From: Chrysochromulina parva
Lineage: Eukaryota; Haptophyta; Prymnesiales; Chrysochromulinaceae
NCBI GenBank assembly: GCA_002887195.1
Contig: PJAB01000103.1
Location: 1-42,886, forward strand
Direction: 5' to 3'
DNA: 42,886 nucleotides
Position numbers and translations under genes: made by a program. Positions within the stretch are counted from its first letter, which is position 1; each line of letters begins with the position of its first letter. Of the stretch, positions 1 to 8,193 are shown piece after piece. Below the pieces are notes generated by a model. It had not been told where the DNA came from and did not search any database. It saw only the letters and a list, made by a program, of their open reading frames with translations.

Positions 1-133
1 CGGCAAAGAGCTGGTGCAGCTCGATGGTCGCATCCAGCTGCCCGTACTTGTCGCCGGCCGCCTCCGCCGCGCAGCAACGCGCGTGTGCCGCGCGCACGAG
101 AGCGGTTTTCCATTCGCCGGTGCGTGCAAACAT
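1..133 (-). CDS. 5' end of an unidentified protein gene, runs off left edge
   Basis: Reading the minus strand from an ATG at 133-131, 44 codons stay open to the window edge with no stop. The peptide begins MFARTGEWKTALVRAAHARC and later reads AAGDKYGQLDATIELHQLF. It is Ala-rich and looks helical, with an amphipathic pattern that could belong to a TPR-like or alpha-solenoid protein, but I do not recognise the family. The start is divergent from the cyclin gene at 306 with about 170 bp between them, a spacing that fits a shared promoter region. In DNA this GC-rich an open stretch of 44 codons can arise by chance, so the call is tentative. Confidence 0.4.
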   Translation of the reverse strand, partial: MFARTGEWKTALVRAAHARCCAAEAAGDKYGQLDATIELHQLFA

Positions 134-305
134 TGAAAAAGTCGGTTGCATCCGCGATGATACGCGGGATTTTTGGATCGCACGTGAATCTGAAACGCGT
201 TCCTCGCAGAGGTGCTGCTTCCTCTTGCGCGGTGGCCGCCAGCGTCATCGAGCTCACGGGCTGCCTGTTCGCTTCGCGTGACCGCACGCAGACGAGCAGC
301 TGACG

Positions 306-1257
306 ATGCAGACGCCTCCAGTTGATCTCGCGACGCTCGACCACCAGGTGCAGCTCCGTGCGATCGCCGTCGCGTTGGAGCGGATATGCTGCGTCAATTG
401 CGACCTGCGGAGCAGCTCGCCGACCGTTTTTGACGCGGTGTCCGTGCCGACGATGTCCATCCATTGCTACCTCGTGCGGCTACACCGATACACAAAGTTC
501 GACTTTGTCTGCTTCCACGTGGCCACCTGGTATCTGGCGCGGCTGTGTGCCTCTCCTGAAGGATACGCTTGCTGCCCCACGCTGCACAACATCCACCGGC
601 TGCTGATCGCTGCGCTCGTCGTGGCGTCCAAGGCGGCTGACGGTGCGTGCTCCGCGCCCGCCGCGCTGCCGGCGCCCGCTCGCGCGTGGCCGCCGCGGGC
701 CGGCGCTTGATTCCATGCGCCGTCACCCTCAGTACCATGCGTTCTGAGCATTCGTGGCGCGCAGTCGTGGCGCGCATTCGTGGCGTGTGAGAAGGGCTCG
801 CGGGGTCTCGCATGCGCCAGAATCTCCTCGTTCTGATAGGCTTCACACCCTGCGTGCGCGCCGCAGACGTATTCCACGCCAACGTCTTCATGGCGCAGTG
901 CGGAGGCATCGGGGTGGGCGAGCTCAACAAGCTCGAGCTCGATTTGTGCGAGCGGCTGAGCTGGAAGCTGCTGCCAACGCCGCACGAGCTGCGCGAGCTG
1001 CTGGACGCGCTGTCCAATCCTCACGCGCCGTTCTGGGCGCCCTGGTTCAATGCGCGCGCCGCCTCGCCCACGCTGCCCGTCGACCCATCGGGACCATCAC
1101 TGAGCCGGCTGCCTCCGTCGAGGTCGGTCGCTCACTCGCTCGGGCGGATATTCAGGGTGAGCTCGCGGAGCAACATCCACTCGAGCGATAGCAACCTGCC
1201 CGCCCTCGAGAAGGACGCCGCCTTGGCCCTCGAGAAGGACGCCGCCTTGCCCGCCTT

Positions 1258-1307
<50 letters not shown>

Positions 1308-1486
1308 GCGAGGGGCCGCAGGTGCCGCATCAGCAATCAGTTCTGCCCCCCGCCCCCCCAGGCGATGGCTGGGCGGCAATGGCGGGCAAGGCGGCGGCCG
1401 GCGACTACTCATGCGACGATGGCTCGCCGCGCACGGTCGTCCAGCGCACCTTTTCGCTCTCCAACCTCTTTGGGCTCTCATGGTGA
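306..1486 (+). CDS. PHO80-like (P/U-type) cyclin, two exons with C-terminal polyQ
   Basis: Exons 306-642 and 867-1486 give a 318-residue protein. Exon 1 carries the first half of a cyclin box: TVFDAV, then SIHCYLVRLHRYTKFD, then the helix with HRLLIAALVVASKAAD. Exon 2 continues with DVFHANVFMAQCGGI and ELNKLELDLCERLSWKL, which is the hallmark second half of PHO80/P-U cyclins. Joining the phase-1 splice restores the family sequence KAADDVFHANVF exactly, which decides the intron. Family members bind a cyclin-dependent kinase and direct it in phosphate signalling, glycogen control or cell-cycle roles; which of these applies here is unknown. The C-terminal half is low complexity, with a duplicated ALEKDAAL block and 16 consecutive Gln, and ends in FSLSNLFGLSW. 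The ATG at 306 follows an in-frame stop at 301-303. Confidence 0.85.
643..866 (+). other. Spliceosomal intron in the cyclin gene
   Basis: A 224-nt GT-AG intron in phase 1. The donor reads GTGCGTGC and the acceptor ends CCGCAG. Without its removal the cyclin box would be broken at ASKAAD; after removal the coding sequence runs into DVFHANVF, as expected for PHO80-like cyclins. The reading frame stays open through part of the intron on the donor side (to 710), so a naive ORF call would miss the junction. Confidence 0.8.
1202..1306 (+). repeat. 24-bp tandem duplication followed by a (CAG)16 tract in the cyclin gene
   Basis: Two back-to-back copies of a 24-bp unit (1202-1225 and 1226-1249) encode ALEKDAAL twice. 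After a short spacer, 16 perfect CAG triplets (1259-1306) encode polyglutamine. The CAG run is uninterrupted, so length variation between strains is likely. Confidence 0.9.
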
Positions 1487-2110
1487 GCGGCGGGCGGGGC
1501 GGAGGGCGGCGTCGACGTGTGCCGCCGCCGTGCGCTCCGCAGCCGATGCGCATCTCATGCATGGCTCATGTAATCTCATGTCGCCATCCCATTTATGGCA
1601 TGTAGCTAAATCATGCATGGCTCTACATGGTACGGATCTCACATGCAGCTGACTACATGTGTGCAGCATATGCCGGCCCAGCGAACATGCTACACGACTG
1701 ACGACTGACGCAGTACTGCGTTGTGAATAGACCGGGCGCGCGGGTCGTCGCTGTGCTTACTGTTATGGGTGCGACGCAACCCCCTACGACGCCGCATCGC
1801 GCATCCTGCTTCCTGGACGTGAGTTGGACTTGGCGACTTGGCTCTTGGGCCTCCACGCTTCCGCGATTTCCGAATAAACGCAAAACGGGCCTCCACTGTC
1901 TGGACTCCTGAAGCAAGCTTTGCTTGCTTGCACCACCGGGTCCGACCCTAACACAACTTTGATTCTACAGAGGGAGTCATCGGGGGTTCGAGGTTCTTCC
2001 TTTGATTCCATCGGGGGTTAGATTGCGTTCTCCCTTTGAAGGTCGAGGATTTTGCTCGATCAGCTTCGAGGACCTGCTCAGCCAAAAGATTCCTTCCGTA
2101 ATCTCATCAC
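1487..2110. other. Intergenic region between the cyclin and homeodomain genes
   Basis: No convincing gene. A stretch at about 1553-1680 is dense in CATG tetranucleotides and in the words GCATGGCTC and TCATG. The part nearest the homeodomain gene (about 1960-2100) is less GC-rich and contains repeated CGGGGGTT words (1980s and 2010s); it probably holds the promoter and 5' UTR of the gene at 2111. Confidence 0.5.
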
Positions 2111-3004
2111 ATGGCGGCCGCCACTTTCTGCTCCGCCTACGGCGATCTGCACGACGACGAGCCTGAAGTAGGGCGCACACCTTCTTCGCCATCCAACAGC
2201 TGGTCCTCTGCCGAGACGCAGCTGGCTGCGGGCGTCGACTCCCCTCACGCAGATGGCGCAGACGGCAGGCGATCAAAGAGGTGCAAGATCTCGCGCGAGC
2301 AGCTGATGGTGCTCATCAAGTCCTTCGAGGACGAGCCCCTACCCAACTTCGACCAGCGGCAGACACTCGCCCAGGTACTCGGCATGACGCCGCGCTCCGT
2401 GCAGATCTGGTTCCAGAACAGGCGGCAACGACTGAAGCCGATGCAGCCGAAGGCCGCATCGACGGCGACTCCCCTCTGCGGCCTGCAGAGCGCGGCGATG
2501 GCAGCGCGTGCGGCGCAACAGCAGGGCCATCGCACGGCGCAGCAGCATCTGGGCATGCCCGGCCTCGCCGCCGCCGCCAGCAGCATCGGCGGCTACCAGT
2601 TCGAACAGGTCATGTTCAGCCACCTGCCGGCGGCGGCTGCCTCATACAGCATGGGCCACTCGCTCTCTTCCTACGGAGACGTCATGGAACCCTTTGCCGC
2701 GACCAAGGCGCTCCTGTCCGCCGGTGGTGCGATGGGCCTCTCTCCAGAGATCCGAGGCCGAGCCGGGCCAATTGGCTGCCCGTCGATGGCGCTCGGCGGC
2801 GGCGGCGTTTCGATGCTGCCGCACAACACCTCGAGCTCGAGCCTGAGCAACATGGCCGCCGCCTTCGGCGCGCCCTCGCGCGGCTCATGCCCCAGCCCGA
2901 GCACCACCGCCGCGCCCTCGCCCGCGCCGCCCAAGGCCGACAAGGCCGACGGGCTGCTGCTCTTGCTCGCGTGCGCGGATGGCAACTCCTCATCGGTCGA
3001 GTGA
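2111..3004 (+). CDS. Homeodomain transcription factor
   Basis: A 297-residue protein with one homeodomain at about residues 53-110. It starts with the basic arm GRRSKRCKISREQL and has helix 3 ending SVQIWFQNRRQRLKP (W100, F101, N103, R105). The invariant WFxNRR core is intact, which supports sequence-specific DNA binding in the nucleus. The spacing between helix 1 and helix 2 is the typical 60-residue form, not the three-residue-extended TALE form. The N-terminal 50 residues are acidic and Ser/Pro-rich; the C-terminal 180 are low complexity (Ala, Ser, Gly, Pro) and resemble activation or interaction regions. Target genes cannot be inferred. The ATG at 2111 is the first in frame and the gene is uninterrupted. 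The similarity is clear; the subfamily is not. Confidence 0.9.
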   Translation: MAAATFCSAYGDLHDDEPEVGRTPSSPSNSWSSAETQLAAGVDSPHADGADGRRSKRCKISREQLMVLIKSFEDEPLPNFDQRQTLAQVLGMTPRSVQIWFQNRRQRLKPMQPKAASTATPLCGLQSAAMAARAAQQQGHRTAQQHLGMPGLAAAASSIGGYQFEQVMFSHLPAAAASYSMGHSLSSYGDVMEPFAATKALLSAGGAMGLSPEIRGRAGPIGCPSMALGGGGVSMLPHNTSSSSLSNMAAAFGAPSRGSCPSPSTTAAPSPAPPKADKADGLLLLLACADGNSSSVE

Positions 3005-3543
3005 GGAGGCGGGCGCCGTGCGCCTTCCCCGCCAAATCGACTTCCGCCGCGCGGCCGCCAATACGGCTTCCGCTGCCGCTGCTGCTGTCCTTTCGTCGCG
3101 GGCTTGCTCGCTGCGGCGCAGGCAGCGTCCTTAATCTGTTTACGGAGCATGCATCGATCTCGCACCTCCCTTGAGCATTCATCGCGGACCCGCTTGGGCA
3201 GGCAGCTTGGGCTTCCCCTCGCATATGTCTATGGTATTATTGGCTGCCGTGTTCACCATGGTAATGGTGGCCCTGTGACCTCGCGGAGAACTGTGTTCCC
3301 TCAGTGTCTCGTCGTGTCGCGGCCGCTTCTGTGGGAAGCCGCTCAGGCTTCAATCACTCAGCGTGTCAGCGTATGTCGTGTGCGGTTCCCCTGTCGATTT
3401 CTGCTGTGCAGTGGCCAGTGCTGTGAGGCGAAGTTGTGGCGGCGTTGAGCTTGATCATGCTTTTACAATGTTGAAGTTATGTCGTTTCAAAAATTCAATA
3501 GTATTCATACCAACGCGCCCCTCGTACGTCGCGAGAATTCGAA
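3005..3543. other. Intergenic region between the homeodomain and RGP1-like genes
   Basis: No gene supported. There is a short perfect inverted repeat, CACCAT-GGTA-ATGGTG, at 3254-3269. A more AT-rich stretch at about 3460-3510, just upstream of the ATG at 3544, is the likely promoter or 5' UTR of the RGP1-like gene. Confidence 0.4.
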
Positions 3544-5072
3544 ATGGCGCCTCTGCGAGTCGTCGCGCGCACAGACGGCGCCCGCGTGGTCGGCAGCTGG
3601 TTCCAAGCGAGTATTGAGCTGCAGTACGAGGGCTCGGCCACGGAACCCGTGTGGGTCGACTGGCTCGCGGCGCAACTGTGCGGCTTCTGCTCCCGTTGCG
3701 ATGAGCTACCTATGACGCAACAAGTGGCGAGATCGAGCTCCGCTCTCCAGGATGAGACAAAAGACCGCATCGCCGGACGTGATTGCGTGCTGTGCTCTCC
3801 TCCGCACGTGCTTGCCGCCAACGAGTGCCTCGAGCCTGGGCAGACGAAGTGGTGCGTGTTCCCGTAGAGTGTCGGAAGATCTTGGGCGTGATTGCATCCT
3901 CACCTGCCCTGGATTCCTCGCTGCGCAGGTTGCACGTGCGCAGCCGCTTGCCCGCGGAGCTGCCTCCGAGCTTTTACGGCTCGCTGGTGCGCTCTGAGTA
4001 CACGCTCATCGTCAGCCTCTGTACCAAGGCGCCGCCGCGGCCGGGGCTGCTCGCGTCGATGCTCTTCTCGTCGACCGGTGAGTGGCGCCGTGGGCCGGTG
4101 CACAGAGTGTGCGTGCCCGTGCACGTGGTGTGCGGCGTGGCGTACGTGCGTGCGGCACCGATGGCCGCCACGCCCGCGTGCTGCCGGCTCGCGCTCGTCG
4201 AGCGGGCGGCGCGGGCGGGCACGGAGGACGAGTACGAGGAGGACGAGACGGAGGCGGAGGAGGAGGCGACGGCCGCTGCCGCGTCGCGAGGCGAGGGCAG
4301 CCGCGCCGCCGAGGACGAGGAGGACGAGGAGGACGAGGAGGACGAGGAGGACGAGGAGGACGAGGACGAAGACGAGGCGGCGGCGGCTTATGGCGCTAGG
4401 CTCGGCGGCGGAGGCAGCTCGCTGTCCAATTACGAAGTCCAGCTAGGTGGCCCGTCGGGGGTGCAGTCCCTCGCGCGCGTGCAGCTGACGGGCACATGCG
4501 TGCGCGTGGGCGGCGCGGTGCGAGGGGCGGTGGAGATCTTCGATGCGAGCGGTGCATGGAGCCGCGGCGGCGCCCATGCGAGCGTTGAGCGCCTTGAGGT
4601 CGCGCTTGTGCTCATTGAGCAGTCTGAGACCGCCGCCGCCGCCGGTGACGCCGCCGCCGCCGGCAGCGACACCGTATTCACCCCCATGCCCGACCCCACC
4701 GCCGCCGCCACCGCCTCAAGCACGGTCGTAGCTCGGACGTTCGCGGACGGCGGGACGACGCGACGTGCGACCTTTGAGCTCGGTGCACCCGTCCACGCGC
4801 CGCCATCCACGGCGCTCTGCGCCGCGGGCCTCACCGTCCGGCTGACGTATGAGCTTCGGATCACGTTTGAGCTGAGGGGCGGGCAGCCGGCGAGCGTATC
4901 CGCTGGAGCCGCGGGCGCGGAGCCACCAACCTCAAAGCTGCCGTGGCGTCTGCCGCTCCGCCTCCTCCCTACTCGGACACGGGGACGACGCGCAGCCGCG
5001 ACCAGTGCGCGGACGGCCGCAGCATCCATGCCGATCGTCACCAGCGAGGTTGTGCTCAATGACGAATCTTGA
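3544..5072 (+). CDS. RGP1-like arrestin-fold protein (Rab GEF complex partner), two exons
   Basis: Exons 3544-3851 and 3929-5072 give 483 residues. Exon 1 has the N-terminal arrestin-like strand pattern (LRVVARTDGARVVGSWFQA) and GRDCVLCSPPHVLAANECLEPGQTK. Across the splice it runs into WLHVRSRLPAELPPSFYG and VRSEYTLIV, matching the LPPSFRG...YxYKLxI segment of RGP1/RAB6A-GEF partner 2. The C-terminal half again shows beta-sandwich strands (YEVQLGGPSGVQSLARVQL, then RLTYELRITFEL). In yeast and animals RGP1 pairs with RIC1 as the exchange factor for Ypt6/Rab6 at the Golgi; that role here is by homology. A long Glu/Asp insert (nt 4231-4377) and an Ala/Pro insert (about 4630-4720) are unusual additions. 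The match is by family signature rather than high identity. Confidence 0.65.
3852..3928 (+). other. Spliceosomal intron in the RGP1-like gene
   Basis: A 77-nt GT-AG intron. The donor GTGCGTGT almost repeats the cyclin intron donor GTGCGTGC, and the acceptor ends TGCGCAG. Splicing creates a Trp codon across the junction and fuses GQTK to WLHVRSRLPAELPPSFYG. Without splicing, exon 1 stops at 3867. Confidence 0.75.
4311..4376 (+). repeat. 9-bp GAG/GAC tandem repeat encoding an acidic tract
   Basis: Tandem copies of a GAGGACGAG-like unit encode repeated E-D-E triplets in the RGP1-like protein. The tract sits between the two beta-sandwich regions and extends a more irregular acidic stretch that begins near 4231. 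Confidence 0.85.
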
Positions 5073-5484
5073 CGGTCTGGCTGTGCTGCTTTTTGTTATT
5101 AACTAGTTACGGGGAACGGGCTAGGCACTCAACTTTTGCAAGTGAAACGTGTCCGGTCGGTCCACCCGTGGACCCGAGACGGCCGTGCGGTCGCATCGTG
5201 CTGCGGCGTTGCTGCTCTAGATATAGCTAACGACGGTATACAACAGAGCCGACGCGCGCGCGTGCCAGCGGGTCCCTCGGGCGTCCGCGCGCTCCGCGCG
5301 CACCCGTTGCCCGGGTTCGCACCCGAAACGAGATACGATAGAAGACGTCCCGTCCGGATGCGCGTCACACTGTTCTCCGCGGGTCCGCGGCGCACTGACG
5401 CTGAACCCTGCAGACGCCTCGCTTCGCTTCCTCGCGCACAGCGCACAGCTTAGTCCTCTGTTCCAAATCTGCAAAGCGCGACTA
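5073..5484. other. Intergenic region between convergent genes
   Basis: The RGP1-like gene ends at 5072 and the minus-strand membrane-protein gene ends at 5485, so this gap holds only 3' regions. Short ORFs on both strands here have no recognisable content. An AT-rich patch at 5090-5108 may include a 3'-end signal. I see nothing else. Confidence 0.5.
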
Positions 5485-6966
5485 CTACTCTGCGACGGTC
5501 GGCTGTCGCGGACGAGGCTGCAGTAGAGACGAGCGGCAATGCAAGCCGAGGCCCTCGTGATCCTTAGGGACGGGTGCGCCGTCCGCACCTCTACGCATCG
5601 CCTCTCCCCCGCCTCGGGGTGCGAGTAGGCTCGTCCCCAACGAAGAGGCGCCGTTGCGGGTGCCAGCAGCGTCTTTGGGCCGAACGGTCGCGTGGGCGGG
5701 CCCTGCCGCTGCCATCGACCCTTCATGTAGCTCGGGCCTAAGCGCGGTGGCGAGACCCATGAGAGAGAGCGCGGTGGCGCGAACGGCGAGCCAGTTGTAC
5801 CTCCAGGCGCTCATGGGGCTGCTGGTGGATCGCTCATGGCGCTCATGGCGCTGCTGCGGCCGGCGCACAGTAGGGGCGATGGCAAGGGCCTGCAGCAACA
5901 GCTGGCGCGGCGGCGAGGCCAGCAGAGGCGCCGGGGGCAGCGGAGAGGCCGTTGCCGGCGCCGTTGCCTGAGCCGTTGCCGGCGCTGGTGCTTGAGCCGG
6001 TGCCTGCGCCGGTGTCGTCGGTGTCGCCTCATGCATGAGCAATCCGTCATTGTAGGCGCGGAAGAGCATGCCCAGTACGGCGCACTTAGCGAGGGCATAG
6101 CCGAGTCGCGAGCCTGCTGGCTGGGCGGCGAGGAGCAGGGCGAGGGCAAATGCATGCCGGCAGAGCGTCGTACGCATGCACGGCGTTCGCACCTCCACCT
6201 CCGAGGCAGCCGGCCTGGTTGTGGCGCGGCGCAGGCAGTACGCCTCGGCGACCATTAGAGCGTTGCACGCGGAGAAGGCGAGGGTGCCAAAGCCGAGCAC
6301 CGCCACCCTTCCGACCTCGTGACGCTTCTCAACCAACGAGACGAGCGAGCGCATCTTCTGGAGCGCGGCTACGAAGTTGAGCGCGATCGTCGCGGGCGCG
6401 GCGTAGCGCATGTGCCCCGAGAGCTCCTTTGCTTCGAGAGCGTCCGAGCGTACCATGCAAAAGGCGAGCAGAAAGGATATCACATGGTGCTGCTCGCTGT
6501 ACCACGAAGGAGGCCGGCCGAGGAGCACGAGCGAGATGAGCGTCGACCCGATGAACTTGAGCACGAAGCAGCCGACGACGGTGCGGCTGATGTACCGCGT
6601 TCGGAACCAATAGTGGTTGATGCTGTGCAGGCTCTTGCCGAACATTACCAGCATGCCGCTGCGCGAGCTCAGAAGGCTCTCGCCGTCCATCGCCATCTCC
6701 GCCAAAACGCAGGCGAGGAGCACCCATCCTAATGTCGGAGTCGGCAACGAGGGCTGCGATTCCGACGCCGTTGGTTGTGACCAGAGTGCCGAGGGCTTCC
6801 TCTGCAGCACTGGGCGAGAAGGCTGCCGCACCTCCTGTGCTGCCATCTCCGATTCAATTTGAGTCACCATGGAGTCGTGCGAGCCTGGCCCATCTAGTAC
6901 GGAGTCATACGAGCATCTGCCCTGTGTCTCGAGCGGCTTGCACTCTGCGTTCGTGGGCGCCTGCAT
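5485..6966 (-). CDS. Multi-pass membrane protein, possible divergent TRIC-type cation channel
   Basis: Taking the ATG at 6966 gives 493 residues; an upstream in-frame ATG at 7125 would add 53 residues but would overlap the neighbouring gene's 3' end, so the start is uncertain. Hydrophobic segments include LGWVLLACVLAEM, VVGCFVLKFIGSTLISLVLLG, VISFLLAFCMV, TIALNFVAALQKM, VAVLGFGTLAFSACNALMV and FALALLLAAQ. The stretch FIGSTLISLVLLGRPPSWYS, followed by a further helix and then NFVAALQKMRSLVSL, resembles TRIC channels (FGS..LADLLLGEP..YFS, then IFVAMKEVVRVRKI). TRIC channels carry counter-ion K+ in the ER. The N-terminus and the C-terminal 150 residues are low complexity with Pro/Ala/Thr repeats. 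It could be an unrelated membrane protein; the resemblance is weak. Confidence 0.55.
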   Translation of the reverse strand: MQAPTNAECKPLETQGRCSYDSVLDGPGSHDSMVTQIESEMAAQEVRQPSRPVLQRKPSALWSQPTASESQPSLPTPTLGWVLLACVLAEMAMDGESLLSSRSGMLVMFGKSLHSINHYWFRTRYISRTVVGCFVLKFIGSTLISLVLLGRPPSWYSEQHHVISFLLAFCMVRSDALEAKELSGHMRYAAPATIALNFVAALQKMRSLVSLVEKRHEVGRVAVLGFGTLAFSACNALMVAEAYCLRRATTRPAASEVEVRTPCMRTTLCRHAFALALLLAAQPAGSRLGYALAKCAVLGMLFRAYNDGLLMHEATPTTPAQAPAQAPAPATAQATAPATASPLPPAPLLASPPRQLLLQALAIAPTVRRPQQRHERHERSTSSPMSAWRYNWLAVRATALSLMGLATALRPELHEGSMAAAGPAHATVRPKDAAGTRNGASSLGTSLLAPRGGGEAMRRGADGAPVPKDHEGLGLHCRSSLLQPRPRQPTVAE

Positions 6967-7096
6967 CACGGTCGGCTTAGAGGTAGAGGGGGCGCTCGCG
7001 TTGCGCCTCGTTCCAGCCGATGGGCGCCGATGAGAGATTGTGCGAGGACAGTGCGTGGGTTCTTTGGGTTGAGAAATTGACGAAACACGTTTCGCT

Positions 7097-8062
7097 CTAC
7101 ATATGTTCCAAATCTCGACTCTCATCGGTGATCAGCTTGGAGTTCTCGGTCGAGCTGATGCCACGGCGCTCCCAGCAGAGCTGCGGGCGCACCGCGAGCA
7201 TCTGGATCCGCGGCGCCTGCGCAAAGAGCGCGTCCAGGTCGGGGCGCGCCATACCCTCCTTGGCCTCGTGCTTCTCCGAATACGTGAGCGCCAAGAAGTC
7301 GTCTACCGGGATGATCTTCTGCGCATACCCACTCGCAAGCAGCTTGCGCGCGCCACGTGGCCATAGCAAGTACGCGGTCGTCTTGTATGAGAAGCCAGGC
7401 ACGAGGAGGCGCGTCGGGCACGAGGGTGGCACGGCTTCCCGATCGCTGGCGCAATCGCACGCGTGCGGGAGCAGCTTGTCGTGCTCCGGCCGCATCGCGC
7501 GCCGGCCGAGGTAGATCGCGTCGGGCTCTGCGGTGGCACCCACTGCGACGAGCGCCGCGACCTCGTCCAGAACTGCGCGCAGCCGGTCCGCAAAGTCGGG
7601 CGCGAAGTCGACGTCGTCCTCGAGCACGAGCGCAACCTCATCCTGTGCTGCCACCAGCGTCCACACTCCCACGTGCGACAGCGCGCACCCAACCTCGCCC
7701 CACTTGAGCTCGCGGTCAAAGAAGCGGAAGCCAGTGCCGGTGAGCCGCCAGCCCGCGTACGTGGCGGCGCCGAGGCGCGCGAGCTTAGCGGCGTTCAGCT
7801 CGCGGCCATCGACGGCCTCGAAGATGCTCACGCTCGATAGCCCCGCCTCGGCCGCGCGGGCGAGCACGGCCGCACGTGCCGCCTTGAGCCGTGCGAGTGA
7901 GATGATGTGTGCGTGAGGCATTGCTCGCGGTGGCGAGGCGGCGGACTCAGCGGTGACCATGGCCTGATGCGACCGCTGCCGTCGGCGCCATAAGACCAGT
8001 AGGAGCAGTGCGACCGCGCTTCCACCTACCGCGACTAAGGTGCCGCGTGTGCGGCTCGGCAT
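7097..8062 (-). CDS. GT25-family glycosyltransferase (procollagen galactosyltransferase-like)
   Basis: A 321-residue protein with an N-terminal signal anchor (LVAVGGSAVALLLLVLW, about residues 9-25) followed by Arg residues, so probably a type II Golgi/ER lumenal enzyme. The catalytic region starts with HIISLARL and has the family signatures GEVGCALSHVGVW (about 122-134) and VLEDDVDF (the acidic metal-binding motif, about 146-153). The later segment IIPVDDFLALTYSEKH resembles the PVDEFL segment of eukaryotic COLGALT proteins. Enzymes of this family transfer UDP-sugars, typically galactose onto hydroxylysine or sugar acceptors; the acceptor here is unknown. The ATG at 8062 is chosen because the open frame above it lacks another ATG. 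The gene lies in the same orientation between the papain-like gene and the membrane-protein gene. Confidence 0.82.
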   Translation of the reverse strand: MPSRTRGTLVAVGGSAVALLLLVLWRRRQRSHQAMVTAESAASPPRAMPHAHIISLARLKAARAAVLARAAEAGLSSVSIFEAVDGRELNAAKLARLGAATYAGWRLTGTGFRFFDRELKWGEVGCALSHVGVWTLVAAQDEVALVLEDDVDFAPDFADRLRAVLDEVAALVAVGATAEPDAIYLGRRAMRPEHDKLLPHACDCASDREAVPPSCPTRLLVPGFSYKTTAYLLWPRGARKLLASGYAQKIIPVDDFLALTYSEKHEAKEGMARPDLDALFAQAPRIQMLAVRPQLCWERRGISSTENSKLITDESRDLEHM

Positions 8063-8099
8063 CGTGAATTTGCTGTTCACAGCCTAGTTTTATGAGTCC

Positions 8100-8125
8100 G
8101 CCCATGAACCGGAACCGGAACCGGC
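8100..8125. repeat. Short GAACCG tandem repeat upstream of the GT25 gene
   Basis: Three copies of GAACCG in a row lie about 45 bp upstream of the GT25 start codon, in the short gap after the upstream gene. It may be part of that gene's promoter or 5' UTR; no further evidence. Confidence 0.5.
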
Positions 8126-8193
8126 GTACATACGGATGCAGTTGCCACTAGCTCGGGGACCCGTTCACATAAAGTGCTTCAGAAACCCTATTT

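Noticed and set aside
1097..1336. Minus-strand ORF with a poly-Leu run
   Set aside because: The Leu run is just the complement of the CAG tract of the cyclin gene.
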